A DNA stretch of 47,873 bases from Acidimicrobiia bacterium. GTDB lineage: Bacteria > Actinomycetota > Acidimicrobiia > Spongiisociales > ZC4RG35. A model generated the notes under the pieces. It did no database searches. It was not told where the DNA came from and saw only the letters and a list, made by a program, of their open reading frames with translations. Location: the NCBI GenBank assembly GCA_015488325.1, contig WFOA01000015.1, positions 1-47,873 on the forward strand, read 5' to 3'. Shown here in pieces: positions 35,324 to 43,705 of this stretch. Made by a program: the position numbers and the translations under genes. How positions within the stretch are numbered: position 1 is the stretch's first letter; every line of letters starts with the position of its first letter.

Positions 35324-35527
35324 CATCGGTGATGGTCGAACCGGGAAGGCACCATGGCCCGAAGAGGGCGGCGAGCCGAACCGACGTTCCGACGGGTGCC
35401 CGGCGACGCGCCGAGCCGTCGCCGACGTACCCCGGTGTCTGCCATGTCGTCGGCGCGTGACCCTCCGACCTGTCTGCCGAACCCTTCGGAACTCCCGACA
35501 TCTCCACCACGTGTGACAGGAGACATC

Positions 35528-36865
35528 ATGGTTCACGCACCGACGAAGACCGCCGCCGATCACGTCCTGGTCGACCGCTACACCGACCTGGTCGGCCCGA
35601 GCAACGAGATGCTCGGCCCGGTTCGTGACGGAGGCCGGATCGAATTCCTGACCGTCCCCGGCTGCTGGGGACCGATGATCACCCCCCATCTGCGGAGCGG
35701 CCACGAGGTCACCCTCCCGGTGGCGGTGGAAGGTGCCCGGGTCGGTGACGCCGTCGCCCTCCACATCGAGAAGATCGAACAGCTCTCCCGTGCCACCACG
35801 TCGGGAACCCACGAAGGATGGGAAGGGAGGTTCATCTCCGACCCCTTCGTGGCGAGGATCTGCCCCACCTGCAAGGACGAGGGTCGCCATTTCCTCTACC
35901 CGGACACCTACCTGGACGGTGTCGGCGAAGGGGCGGTCCGTTGCTCGGCCTGCCATTCGGAGGTCATCCCCTTCCACATGGTCGAGGGCTACACGATGGT
36001 GTTCGACGACGCGAAGGAGATCGGGGTGACCGTGTCGGCCGAGCGTGCACGGGAGATGGCAGAACGCGCCGAAGAGTGGGTGGTGCTGCAGGAGCACTCC
36101 ACCCAGCATCCGATCGTGGCCCTCGGTAAGGCCGACCTGGTCGGGACGATGACCCGCTGTCGGATCTCGGTCGGCAACCTCGGTTCGATCCCGGCGATCG
36201 ACCTGCCGTCGTCCCACAACTGTGGGGACTTCGGGGCGTTCCTGATCGGTGCCGAGCACGAGTTCGCCGTCACCGAGGAGCAGCTGGAGTCCCGTACCGA
36301 CGTCCACATGGACATCGACTCGGTGCGGGAGGGGGCGATCCTGATCGTGCCGGTGAAGGTCGACGGTGCCGGTATCTACGCCGGGGACGTCCACGCCATG
36401 GTCGGTGATGGCGAGGTGGCAGTGCACACCACCGACATCTCCGCCCGGGTCGTCGTCCGGGTCGAAGTCATCGAGGGACTGACGATCGACGGGCCGATCC
36501 TGCTGCCACCCGTAGACGACCTGCCGTTCCTCGCCCGGCCGTTCACCGCCGACGAGGTCGAACGGGCCCGCCGGCTCGCCGAGGCGAACCGGACGGTCCT
36601 CGAAGGGCCGGTGCTTCCGCTCCAGGTCCTCGGCTCGGGGCCGTTCATCAACGCCGCCGTCGACAACGGGGTCGAACGGGCAGCTCGTCTGCTCGACATG
36701 TCCGTCGACCAGGTGAAGAACCGTGCCACGATTTCGGGGGCGGTGGAGATCGGCCGTCTGCCCGGCTTCGTCCAGATCAACCTCCTCGCCCCCCGGGAAC
36801 GCCTCGAACGGATCGGCATCGCCTCCCTGGTGGAGGCCATGTACGGCGAGCCGGCCGGGTGGTGA
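35528..36865 (+). CDS. Acetamidase/formamidase family protein with CxxC-x23-CxxC insert
   Basis: 445 residues of the FmdA/AmdA family: VPGCWGPMITPH, DLPSSHNCGDFGAFLIG, VHMDIDSVREGAILIVPV, VYAGDVHAMVGDGEVAVH-like segment. The family hydrolyses short amides to ammonia and a carboxylate. Residues 112-142 contain CPTC and CSAC 23 residues apart, a zinc-ribbon-like insert. ATG 35528 has CAGGAG upstream, and the track's 58-residue extension is spurious. It ends 1 base before a MoaD/ThiS-like gene, implying co-translation. Confidence 0.82.
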   Translation: MVHAPTKTAADHVLVDRYTDLVGPSNEMLGPVRDGGRIEFLTVPGCWGPMITPHLRSGHEVTLPVAVEGARVGDAVALHIEKIEQLSRATTSGTHEGWEGRFISDPFVARICPTCKDEGRHFLYPDTYLDGVGEGAVRCSACHSEVIPFHMVEGYTMVFDDAKEIGVTVSAERAREMAERAEEWVVLQEHSTQHPIVALGKADLVGTMTRCRISVGNLGSIPAIDLPSSHNCGDFGAFLIGAEHEFAVTEEQLESRTDVHMDIDSVREGAILIVPVKVDGAGIYAGDVHAMVGDGEVAVHTTDISARVVVRVEVIEGLTIDGPILLPPVDDLPFLARPFTADEVERARRLAEANRTVLEGPVLPLQVLGSGPFINAAVDNGVERAARLLDMSVDQVKNRATISGAVEIGRLPGFVQINLLAPRERLERIGIASLVEAMYGEPAGW

Positions 36866-36866
36866 G

Positions 36867-37076
36867 GTGCGGATCCAGGTGAGAGTCCGAGGAGGTCCCG
36901 GCGAGCCGACCACCGTCGAGCTGGAGGACGGCGCCACCGTCGGCGCCGTCCTCGCCCATCTCGGACTCCCTGCTGCCATTTCGGTGTGCACCGTCAACGG
37001 CGCGGTGGCGAGCCGGACGCAACGGCTCCGCGACGGCGACCGGGTCGAAGTCCATCCGCCGCTGGCCGGCGGATAG
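36867..37076 (+). CDS. MoaD/ThiS-family small sulfur-carrier-like protein
   Basis: 69 residues with the beta-grasp pattern TTVELEDGATVGAVLAHLGL and VNGAVASRTQRLRDGDRVEV, ending in the diagnostic diglycine PPLAGG. Such proteins carry sulfur as a C-terminal thiocarboxylate for molybdopterin (MoaD) or thiamine (ThiS), or act as ubiquitin-like modifiers. GTG 36867 starts 1 base after the acetamidase stop; the ORF track shows it only inside a longer frame. The pairing with an amidase is unusual. Confidence 0.75.
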   Translation: MRIQVRVRGGPGEPTTVELEDGATVGAVLAHLGLPAAISVCTVNGAVASRTQRLRDGDRVEVHPPLAGG

Positions 37077-37086
37077 ACACCACGGC

Positions 37087-37112
37087 GGGCGGCCGTCCAG
37101 GGACGGGCGCCC
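37087..37112. terminator. Hairpin between convergent genes, likely bidirectional terminator
   Basis: GGGCGGCCGTC and GACGGGCGCCC pair over 11 positions with one G-G mismatch around the loop CAGG. It fills the 38-base gap between the MoaD-like gene and the oxidase stop. There is no T-tract, as is common in high-GC actinobacteria. Confidence 0.5.
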
Positions 37113-37114
37113 AT

Positions 37115-38722
37115 TCAGCGTGGATCGACGAGAACTCCCGGGTTGAGGATCCCGCCGGGATCGAGTACCGCCTTGGCGGCGGCGATACCCGACCGCACCA
37201 GCTCGGGCACCTGACGGTCGTACCAGGGACGGTGGTCCCGGCCGACGGCGTGATGGTGGGTGATGGTGCCGCCTGCGGAAAGCACGGCTTCGGAGACGGC
37301 CGCTTTGATCTCGTCCCACATCGCCACCTCCGACCCCCGGCGCCCCATCCCGAAGACGCTGAAATAGGAGGCCGGTCCGTCCGGGTACAGGTGGGTGAAC
37401 CGGCAGGTAACCCACCCGATCCCACAGACCTCCTGCAACGCCCGGGCTGCGGCGTCGGTCACCTGGGCGTGGAGCTCGTCGAACGCCTGCCAGGTGCAGG
37501 CGGTCTCGAAGGTCTCCACGATCACACCCAGTCGGATCAGGGCGTCCCGCAGGTAGGGCGCCCGGAAGAAGGAGCTTCGCCAACGGCCGACGGCGTCGTC
37601 TCGTTCTCCGCCGGTCGAGGGGGCTTGCGGCACGACCCCGCCGTGGTCACGACAGAGCTCGAGGGCTCGTTCCATGGCAGCGTCCACCGGCTGGTCGGCG
37701 GATTCGAACCCCAGCACCAGCAGGCTGGCGCCGTCGCGGACCCCGGCGAAGGTGACGGCTTCGACGGCGTCGATGAGACGGCAGTTGGCGGGCTGCAGAC
37801 CCGACTGGGCCAGCGCCCGGCAGGCGGCGACGCCGTCTTCCCAGCGGGCGAAATGCACCCCGGCGGCGGTCTTGAAGACCGGTCGGGCCTGGAGGCGAAT
37901 CCAGGCCTCGGTGATGATTCCCAAGGCGCCTTCCGACCCGAGGAACAGCCGGTCGGGGGACGGGCCCGCTCCCGAGCCGGGAACCCGGAGCGTCCGCAAC
38001 TCCCCGGCGGGGGTGACCACGGTGACGCCTTCGACCAGATCGTCGACGTGGGTAAGGGCGGTGGCATAGTGACCGCCGGACCGGGTGGCGATCCACCCTC
38101 CCAGGGTGGAGAACTCGAAGGACTGGGGAAAGTGCCGGAACGTGAGGCCCGACGGCCGGAGCCGGCCTTCGAGGGTCGGACCCATGATCCCCCCTTCCAC
38201 CAGGGCAGCCCTGCTGGTGGTGTCGATCTCGACGACCCGATCCAGCCGGGTGAGATCGAGGGAGACCCACGCATCGAACCCGCCTTCTCCCCGGTATTCG
38301 ACGCCGCCCACCACCGACGACCCGCCGCCGTAGGCGACGACGGCGACCCGTGCGCGGTCGCACCATTCGAGGACCCGGGCGACGTCGGCGATGGAGGCGG
38401 GGTACACGACGGCGTCGGGAGCCCCGCCGAGGTCGCCTGCGAGGGCACGGGCCACATCCCGGAACGCCCGGCCGTAGGTGTGTCGTGCCCGTTCGTGCAC
38501 CGACACGTCGGCGATCGGTCGCAACGGGTCGGGTGGGGCGATCCGGGGTACAGGCAGCATCGAGTTCCGCAGGGCCGGTTTCGGCCGCAGGTCCGGTTCG
38601 ACCCCGAACCGGCGGTTGAGGAACGCCGCCAGCTCGGCGATCTCGTCTTCGGTGAGGGCCTGGTCCTCCCAGCCCCACCCCCACCAGGACCTCCGACGGC
38701 GGGACGGGGGTGTGGGAGCCAC
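37115..38722 (-). CDS. FAD-binding oxidase, alkyl-DHAP-synthase-like
   Basis: 535 residues. The N-terminal SWWGWGWEDQ and the FAD-binding PCMH segment (PASIADVARVLEWC, AYGGGSSVVGG, GGWIATRSGGHYAT, EGALGIITEAWIRL) match the actinobacterial branch related to alkyldihydroxyacetonephosphate synthase and glycolate-oxidase-type flavoproteins. The C-terminus (HHHAVGRDHRPWY) includes the conserved histidine cluster of AGPS-like enzymes. The substrate is unknown; ether-lipid synthesis is possible but not shown. The GTG start follows a minus-strand TATCCT box by 6 bases, so the mRNA is probably leaderless. Confidence 0.82.
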   Translation of the reverse strand: MAPTPPSRRRRSWWGWGWEDQALTEDEIAELAAFLNRRFGVEPDLRPKPALRNSMLPVPRIAPPDPLRPIADVSVHERARHTYGRAFRDVARALAGDLGGAPDAVVYPASIADVARVLEWCDRARVAVVAYGGGSSVVGGVEYRGEGGFDAWVSLDLTRLDRVVEIDTTSRAALVEGGIMGPTLEGRLRPSGLTFRHFPQSFEFSTLGGWIATRSGGHYATALTHVDDLVEGVTVVTPAGELRTLRVPGSGAGPSPDRLFLGSEGALGIITEAWIRLQARPVFKTAAGVHFARWEDGVAACRALAQSGLQPANCRLIDAVEAVTFAGVRDGASLLVLGFESADQPVDAAMERALELCRDHGGVVPQAPSTGGERDDAVGRWRSSFFRAPYLRDALIRLGVIVETFETACTWQAFDELHAQVTDAAARALQEVCGIGWVTCRFTHLYPDGPASYFSVFGMGRRGSEVAMWDEIKAAVSEAVLSAGGTITHHHAVGRDHRPWYDRQVPELVRSGIAAAKAVLDPGGILNPGVLVDPR

Positions 38723-38728
38723 GGACAG

Positions 38729-38761
38729 AGGATACGCCGCCCGCAGGTGACGCGGTACCGT
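38729..38761. promoter_or_regulatory. Divergent leaderless promoter pair
   Basis: The 47-base gap between divergent starts holds TATCCT on the minus strand (38734-38729, 6 bases before GTG 38722) and TACCGT on the plus strand (38756-38761, 8 bases before GTG 38770). Both imply transcripts starting at or within two bases of the start codon, with overlapping -35 regions. Confidence 0.45.
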
Positions 38762-38769
38762 GTCACACC

Positions 38770-39528
38770 GTGACCGAACCCCGCAGTCGCCGTCCCCCTC
38801 CCCCGTTCCGACGGGTCGAGGTCCTCCGCACCGAGCGTCTCACACCCCGGATGATGCGGGTGACCTTCGGCGGAGAGGAACTGGAAGGGTTCCCCATCCC
38901 CGAACCGGCCGCCAGCGTCCGGTTGCTGCTCCCCACCGCCGACGGTCTGGTGCTCCCCGAATGGACCGGCAACCTCTTCGTGCTGCCCGACGGCACACCG
39001 GCGACGATCCGCACGTTCACGCCCCGGCGGTTCGACCCCGACCGCCTCGAACTGGACCTCGACATCGTCCTCCACGGCTCCGGCGCGGCCTCCACCTGGG
39101 TGGCAGCCGCCCGCCAGGGTGACGAGGCGGCGATCTCGGGTCCCGGACGGGGCTACACGGTCGATCCCGACGCGGAGAGGTTCTGGCTGCTCGGCGACGA
39201 GACGGCGATCCCCGCCATCTCCCAGCTCCTCGACCACCTCCCCGACGTCCCCGTCCGCGTCGACGTCGAGGTCGTCGAGGCGGATGCCCGTATCGACCTG
39301 GGACGGGAAGCCGACGAGCGTTGGCACGTCCTCGCCGGGGGTTCGGCTCCCGGATCCACCCTGGTCGAGGCGGTGCAGAGCACCGAACCGGAGCCGGGGA
39401 CACTGATCTGGGCGGCTGGCGAGGCCGCGGCGATGCAGCGGATCCGGCGTCGCCTGTTCACCGAACTGGGGGTTCCCCGCAGCCACGCCACCGTCCGGGG
39501 GTATTGGAAGGCGGGCCGGAGGGGCTGA
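38770..39528 (+). CDS. Siderophore-interacting protein (FAD/NAD(P)H ferric reductase family)
   Basis: 252 residues. The N-terminal FAD-binding barrel contains RVEVLRTERLTPRMMRVTFGGEEL and TIRTFTPRRFD. The C-terminal NAD(P)H domain contains FWLLGDETAIPAISQLLDHL, IWAAGEAAAM and RGYWKAGRRG, the family signature ending. These enzymes reduce ferric siderophores and release iron. GTG 38770 gives the normal N-terminus, while the track's ATG 38710 lies within the divergent gene. It complements the DtxR/Fbp iron locus but has no visible iron box of its own. Confidence 0.88.
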   Translation: MTEPRSRRPPPPFRRVEVLRTERLTPRMMRVTFGGEELEGFPIPEPAASVRLLLPTADGLVLPEWTGNLFVLPDGTPATIRTFTPRRFDPDRLELDLDIVLHGSGAASTWVAAARQGDEAAISGPGRGYTVDPDAERFWLLGDETAIPAISQLLDHLPDVPVRVDVEVVEADARIDLGREADERWHVLAGGSAPGSTLVEAVQSTEPEPGTLIWAAGEAAAMQRIRRRLFTELGVPRSHATVRGYWKAGRRG

Positions 39529-39561
39529 GCTCCGGTCGGCTGTGGTCGTGGCTCCGCTACG

Positions 39562-40098
39562 ATGCCCGCTGGCGTGCGACCACGGTTGACGACCCTCGCC
39601 CTCGTCGGTTTCGGGACCTTGATCGGTCACGGCCTGGCCTACGCGCTGTCGGGGTCCCCGGTGGCCGGCGACCCGATGCACGGCTACCTGCGGGTCGTGG
39701 CCGCGGCCGTCGTCCCCTTGGTCTTCGTCGTCATGATCGTGCTGGTACGCCGTGACGGCGCAGGGATGCCGGGACTCGTCGAACTGGTCGGCTACCAGAC
39801 CGTCCTCTACGTACTCCAAGAGTCCCTCGAACGTGGCGCCGTGGGCGTCCCACCCAACGCTCTGGCCGGAGATCCGGTCCTCTGGTGGGGGCTCGGCGCC
39901 CAGGTCGCCGCGGCGGCGTTCGCCCGGGGTTCGGTCCGGCTCTCTGTGCGGCTCGTGCGTGCGTGGAGGCGGCTCGTCTCCCGCCGGGAGATCCTGGGGG
40001 TCGTCTCCGCCGTCGCCGCCTGGGTCTCCGACCCGTGGCCCGATCCGCCGTCGCCGCACCGTATCCGGCCTCGGGCACCCCCCGTCGCCGCCGTCTGA
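39562..40098 (+). CDS. Hypothetical membrane protein
   Basis: 178 residues, family not recognised. Two to three hydrophobic helices are clear (TLALVGFGTLIGHGLAYAL, YLRVVAAAVVPLVFVVMIVLV), with an amphipathic middle and a basic, proline-rich tail. The start is ambiguous: ATG 39562 overlaps a TACGAT box, and in-frame GTG 39574 lies 10 bases after it and may be the true leaderless start. It precedes the copper-delivery genes by 40 bases and could belong to the same transcript. Confidence 0.55.
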   Translation: MPAGVRPRLTTLALVGFGTLIGHGLAYALSGSPVAGDPMHGYLRVVAAAVVPLVFVVMIVLVRRDGAGMPGLVELVGYQTVLYVLQESLERGAVGVPPNALAGDPVLWWGLGAQVAAAAFARGSVRLSVRLVRAWRRLVSRREILGVVSAVAAWVSDPWPDPPSPHRIRPRAPPVAAV

Positions 40099-40138
40099 TC
40101 CGAGAACGAAGAGATCGACGAGCGACGAGGGGGTCGAT

Positions 40139-40738
40139 ATGCCCCGGCGGATCCACCGCCATGTCCTCGCCGTCGCCCTGCTCGCCGCGAGCTGCGCCGC
40201 TCCTTCCCCGACCGGCCGGCTCCAGGGCGTCGTGGTCGAGGACCCCACACCGAAACCGAGCTTCGTGCTCACCGACACGTCCGGTGAGCGCTACGACTTC
40301 GCCGCCGAGACGGAGGGCAAACTCGCCCTTCTGTTCTTCGGCTACACGAACTGCCCGGACATCTGCCCGGTCCAGCTCTCCCAGATCGCCGAGGTGCTCC
40401 GCCAGATGCCCGATGTCGCCGCCCACACCGAGGTGGTGTTCGTCGGTGTCGACTGGCGGCGGGACACACCGGAGGTGATCCGGGCCTACCTGGACCGGTT
40501 CGACAGCAGGTTCGTCGGGCTGACTGGCACCGCCGAAGAGCTGGAGCGGGCACAGGTCGCCGCCGGGGTACCTCCGGCGGTCGTCGACGCCGACACCGGC
40601 GTCGCCCATGCCGGATGGGTGATCGCCTACGCCCCGGATGGCATGAACCACGTCATCTACCCCTTCGGGACCCGGCAGTCGACCCTCATGAACGACCTGC
40701 CGGTCCTGGTGACGATGACCGGGGAGGACCGGCGATGA
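40139..40738 (+). CDS. SCO1/SenC/PrrC-family copper chaperone lipoprotein
   Basis: 199 residues with lipobox LAASCAA. The thioredoxin-like domain has FFGYTNCPDICPVQL, the CxxxC copper-binding pair, and a later histidine in GVAHAGWVIAY matching the third ligand. SCO proteins deliver copper to the CuA centre of cytochrome c oxidase and act outside the membrane. Its stop overlaps the next ATG as ATGA. ATG 40139 gives the signal peptide; the track's earlier start does not. Confidence 0.88.
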   Translation: MPRRIHRHVLAVALLAASCAAPSPTGRLQGVVVEDPTPKPSFVLTDTSGERYDFAAETEGKLALLFFGYTNCPDICPVQLSQIAEVLRQMPDVAAHTEVVFVGVDWRRDTPEVIRAYLDRFDSRFVGLTGTAEELERAQVAAGVPPAVVDADTGVAHAGWVIAYAPDGMNHVIYPFGTRQSTLMNDLPVLVTMTGEDRR

Positions 40739-41175
40739 TCCGCGCTGTCGCCGCCGTCGGGGTCGTCTTGGCGGTTGTCGCCTGCGTCCCCGACCGTTCT
40801 CCCGAAATCGTCTCGGCTCGTCTGTCCTACGGCGGCGGAGACCAGGCTGCGCTCTACTTCGTGGCGCAGGGCTCCGACGACCGGCTGCTCGAGGTGATCG
40901 TCGGCGAAGCCGCCGGGGAGTTCCACCGCACCGAGACCGACGCCGACGGTCGGACGACGATGCAGCCTCTGACGGATCCACCCCGGCTGACTACCCGATC
41001 GCCCCTCGTGTTCGAACCGGGAGGTCTGCACGTCATGGTGGTCGGCCTCGACCCGGCGACGTTCTCCCCTGGCGAGGTCGTCGACGTCACCTTCGTGTGG
41101 GAACGGAGCGGCCGCCAGCGCCTACGGATCCCCGTCGTCGACCCCTCCGCCGCCCTGGGAGGTCCCGATGGGTGA
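40735..41175 (+). CDS. PCuAC-type periplasmic copper chaperone lipoprotein
   Basis: 146 residues with lipobox VVACVP. The copper-binding pattern is visible as EFHRTE, TTMQPL and GGLHVMVVGL (H...M...HxM), as in PCuAC (DUF461). PCuAC proteins give Cu(I) to SCO or directly to the oxidase. The gene overlaps the SCO gene by ATGA and CtaG by 8 bases, so the three are translated together. Only part of a longer shadow frame in the ORF track. Confidence 0.8.
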   Translation: MIRAVAAVGVVLAVVACVPDRSPEIVSARLSYGGGDQAALYFVAQGSDDRLLEVIVGEAAGEFHRTETDADGRTTMQPLTDPPRLTTRSPLVFEPGGLHVMVVGLDPATFSPGEVVDVTFVWERSGRQRLRIPVVDPSAALGGPDG

Positions 41176-41983
41176 GGTCACCTTCGCTGCGATCTCCTGG
41201 TGGTGCACCGCCACCGGCCAGCCGTGGACCTGGCGGTGGATCCCCTATCCGGGTGTGTGGATCGCAGTGGCGGTCCCCACCGTCGCCTACCTCCGCACCG
41301 CCCGCCTCTCCGTCACTCGCCGCCACCGCGCCGCGTTCCTGGCGGGCATGGCCGTGTTCTGGGTCGCCTCCGACTGGCCGCTGGGCACCCTCGGTGCCGG
41401 GTATCTGGCGTCGGCCCATATGGCGCAGTTCCTCCTCTACACCCTCGGTGCCGCCCCCCTGTTGCTCCTCGGCGTCCCCGGAGCCTTCGGCGAACGGATC
41501 CTCGCTCGCATGCGGCTCACCGAAGGGGTGAGGCGTCTGGGCCGTTCTCCGATCCTGTGTGGCGTCGTCTACAACGTGCTGCTGCTCACCACCCATTCGC
41601 CTCCCGTCGTCGAAGCGCTGCGGCGGAGCCAGTTCGGGTCCTTCGCCATGGACCTGTCGTGGCTGGTCTCCGGGCTGGTGTTGTGGCTTCCGATCCTGTC
41701 GCCGCTTCCGGGGGGACGACCTCGGTCGGTCGGCGTGAGGATGGCCTACCTCTTCTCCGCCACCGCCCTCGTCGCGGTGATCCCGGCGAGCCTGCTCACC
41801 TTCGCCGCCAACCCCGTCTACGAGATCTACGAGCTCGCCCCTCGGGTCTGGTCCCTCTCGGCGAGGGACGACCAGCAGCTCGCCGGGATCGTCATGAAGC
41901 TCGGCACCATCCCCGTCGTGTGGGGAACGCTGGCGACGATGTGGTTCCGCTGGGCCCGTCGCGAAGGAGCCGACGGAGGTTGA
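41168..41983 (+). CDS. ctaG: CtaG-like cytochrome c oxidase assembly protein
   Basis: 271 residues with about seven membrane helices. SAHMAQFLLYTLGAAPLLLLG and ARDDQQLAGIVMKLG are characteristic of the caa3-type CtaG family. It is involved in copper insertion into cytochrome oxidase. Third gene of the SCO-PCuAC-CtaG cluster. No oxidase subunit lies in the window, so the cluster appears to serve an enzyme encoded elsewhere and indicates aerobic or microaerobic respiration. Confidence 0.85.
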   Translation: MGEVTFAAISWWCTATGQPWTWRWIPYPGVWIAVAVPTVAYLRTARLSVTRRHRAAFLAGMAVFWVASDWPLGTLGAGYLASAHMAQFLLYTLGAAPLLLLGVPGAFGERILARMRLTEGVRRLGRSPILCGVVYNVLLLTTHSPPVVEALRRSQFGSFAMDLSWLVSGLVLWLPILSPLPGGRPRSVGVRMAYLFSATALVAVIPASLLTFAANPVYEIYELAPRVWSLSARDDQQLAGIVMKLGTIPVVWGTLATMWFRWARREGADGG

Positions 41984-42033
41984 GCGGGGAGATGCGACGG
42001 GTGTTTCGGCGAAGCCGACGACCGCCCATGTGA

Positions 42034-42039
42034 TACATT
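42034..42039 (+). promoter_or_regulatory. -10 box for a leaderless tryptophan dioxygenase transcript
   Basis: TACATT is followed by 6 bases and GTG 42046. No ribosome site is visible, so the transcript should begin at the start codon. Confidence 0.45.
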
Positions 42040-42045
42040 CGCCGC

Positions 42046-42771
42046 GTGACCGACGGGGCCGAGACGTACGACCCGATCCTGGAAGGTCGGGGTGCGTCCG
42101 ACTACGAACGCTACCTGCGCACCGACGAGCTCCTCGCCCTCCAGAAGGAGCCCGCGGAGATGGCCCATCGTGACGAGCTCCTGTTCCAGGTGGTGCACCA
42201 GTCGTCCGAACTCTGGTTGAAGCTGGCCGGGTTCGAGCTGGAGGAAGCGACGGCGGCGACGACGCAGGGTCGCATCACCGACGCGGTGCGGTGCCTTCGC
42301 CGGGCGAACCTGGCCGTCGCCTACGTCACCGACCAGTTGGAGATGCTCGACCTGATGTCCCCGTGGGAGTACCACCCGGTCCGGCTCGCCCTCGGCCACG
42401 GGAGCGGGTTCGACTCTCCGGGCTGGAACCACATGCGAGAGGTGATGACCTCCCTCGGCCGAGCCTTCGAGACGGCGGTGGCCGACCGGGGCTTGGATCT
42501 GGTGGACCTGTACCGGCGGGGACGCGTCCACGACGACCTGTACCAGCTCGCCGAGCAGCTCAGCGAGCTCGACGGACGGGTGGCGGTGTGGCGGTACCGG
42601 CATCTGGTCACGGTGCACCGCGCCATCGGCGGCGGAGCGGTCGGCACCCAGGGGACGCCGGTGGAACAACTGGAACGGCTCATCCATCATCGTGCGTTCC
42701 CTCGCCTCTGGCAGGTGCGAGACGAGCTGACCCGCCTCGCCGACGAGGGCGGTGTCGACGACGCCGGATAG
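42046..42771 (+). CDS. kynA: Tryptophan 2,3-dioxygenase family protein
   Basis: 241 residues. DELLFQVVHQSSELWLK and VWRYRHLVTVHRAIGGG match the heme dioxygenase TDO; the histidine in the latter segment is the likely heme ligand, and GTQGTPVEQL corresponds to the conserved GTGGT-like loop. It is slightly shorter than the usual 260-280 residues. TDO opens the indole ring of tryptophan to N-formylkynurenine in the kynurenine route. No other kynurenine genes are adjacent. Confidence 0.85.
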   Translation: MTDGAETYDPILEGRGASDYERYLRTDELLALQKEPAEMAHRDELLFQVVHQSSELWLKLAGFELEEATAATTQGRITDAVRCLRRANLAVAYVTDQLEMLDLMSPWEYHPVRLALGHGSGFDSPGWNHMREVMTSLGRAFETAVADRGLDLVDLYRRGRVHDDLYQLAEQLSELDGRVAVWRYRHLVTVHRAIGGGAVGTQGTPVEQLERLIHHRAFPRLWQVRDELTRLADEGGVDDAG

Positions 42772-42779
42772 CCGGGTTC

Positions 42780-43169
42780 TCAGCGTTCGGGGGTCTGCGT
42801 CATCTGGTCGGCCGCCCGGCCGGTCGCCGCGAAGGGACGGACCTCGATGGGAGCTCCGATGGCGTCGACCACGTTGGCGGCCCACCCCAACGCCTCGGAC
42901 CGGTCGGCGGCTTCGATGATGTAGAGGCCGGCCATGTGGACGTCACCCGGGGCGGCGGACCCGTCGGTCGTGGTGACGTCACCGCCTTCGCGACGGACCA
43001 CCGCAGAGGCGTCGGGACCGTGGAGGCGGCCGCCGAAGACGAATGCCCCGGCTGCGTCCATCTCCGCTTCGAGGGCGATGATCCGCGCCATGAGCGCCTC
43101 CATCTCCTCGGGTGTCGGTGGCGGACGGTCGTCGGGTCCGGCGTGCACCGACAGCAGATAGTGGCTCAT
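42780..43169 (-). CDS. YciI/YCII-family protein
   Basis: 129 residues of the YciI-related ferredoxin-like fold: MSHYLLSVHAG, GAFVFGGRL and a final EVRPFA. Members include small dehalogenase-like and unknown enzymes; no catalytic role can be assigned. It converges on the tryptophan dioxygenase gene and diverges from the arsenic operon. The ~200 bases between it and arsR contain the arsR promoter and nothing else I recognise. Confidence 0.8.
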   Translation of the reverse strand: MSHYLLSVHAGPDDRPPPTPEEMEALMARIIALEAEMDAAGAFVFGGRLHGPDASAVVRREGGDVTTTDGSAAPGDVHMAGLYIIEAADRSEALGWAANVVDAIGAPIEVRPFAATGRAADQMTQTPER

Positions 43170-43338
43170 GTGCGTCCCTCTCCTCGGACGGGCCGATCCG
43201 CGTTCACCCTACCGGCGATCCGAGACTGGAGACGGGACGGCATGGGAATCGTCCGCGGCGGCGGTGGCCGGGCTCGATCTGGTCGCGACGTCGTTCACGG
43301 CGGCAGCCGAAGGCCAGCCCCCGGTCCTCGAGGAAGAC

Positions 43339-43366
43339 TTGCCAGGCAGGTTCTTTCGATTATTCT
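43339..43366 (+). promoter_or_regulatory. Promoter of the arsenic operon
   Basis: TTGCCA (43339-43344) and TATTCT (43361-43366) are separated by 16 bases and followed after 6 bases by ATG 43373. This is among the best sigma-70-type matches in the window and predicts a leaderless arsR mRNA. The spacer is AT-richer than its surroundings and is where ArsR could bind. Confidence 0.6.
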
Positions 43367-43372
43367 GCAACT

Positions 43373-43705
43373 ATGGAAACAACGCAGGCCGTCCGTATGC
43401 TCGACTCCCTCGCCCACGAGACCCGGCTCGACGTGTTCCGCCTCCTGGTGAAGGCCGGGGAGACCGGGTTGGCGGCCGGCGAGATCGCCGAACATCTCGC
43501 GGTGTCACCTCCCACCCTCTCGTTCCACCTCAAGGAACTGAAGAACGCCGGGATCCTCCAGGTGCGCCGAGACGGACGGCGGCTCGTATATCGCGCCGAC
43601 TACGAGGCCATGGGGAGCCTGCTGGCCTTCCTCACCGACGAATGCTGCGTCGGGGTCACCATCACCGGCGCCTGCGTCCCCACCCCGCAAGGAGCATCAG
43701 CATGA
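43373..43705 (+). CDS. arsR: ArsR-family transcriptional repressor
   Basis: 110 residues with the ArsR winged helix (MLDSLAHETRLDVFRLLV, PTLSFHLKELKNAGIL, RRDGRRLVYRADY). A C-terminal DECCVGVTITGAC supplies vicinal cysteines suited to trivalent arsenic. It probably represses its own operon until arsenite binds. The track start at 43112 is in unrelated sequence. The stop overlaps arsM as ATGA. Confidence 0.85.
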   Translation: METTQAVRMLDSLAHETRLDVFRLLVKAGETGLAAGEIAEHLAVSPPTLSFHLKELKNAGILQVRRDGRRLVYRADYEAMGSLLAFLTDECCVGVTITGACVPTPQGASA

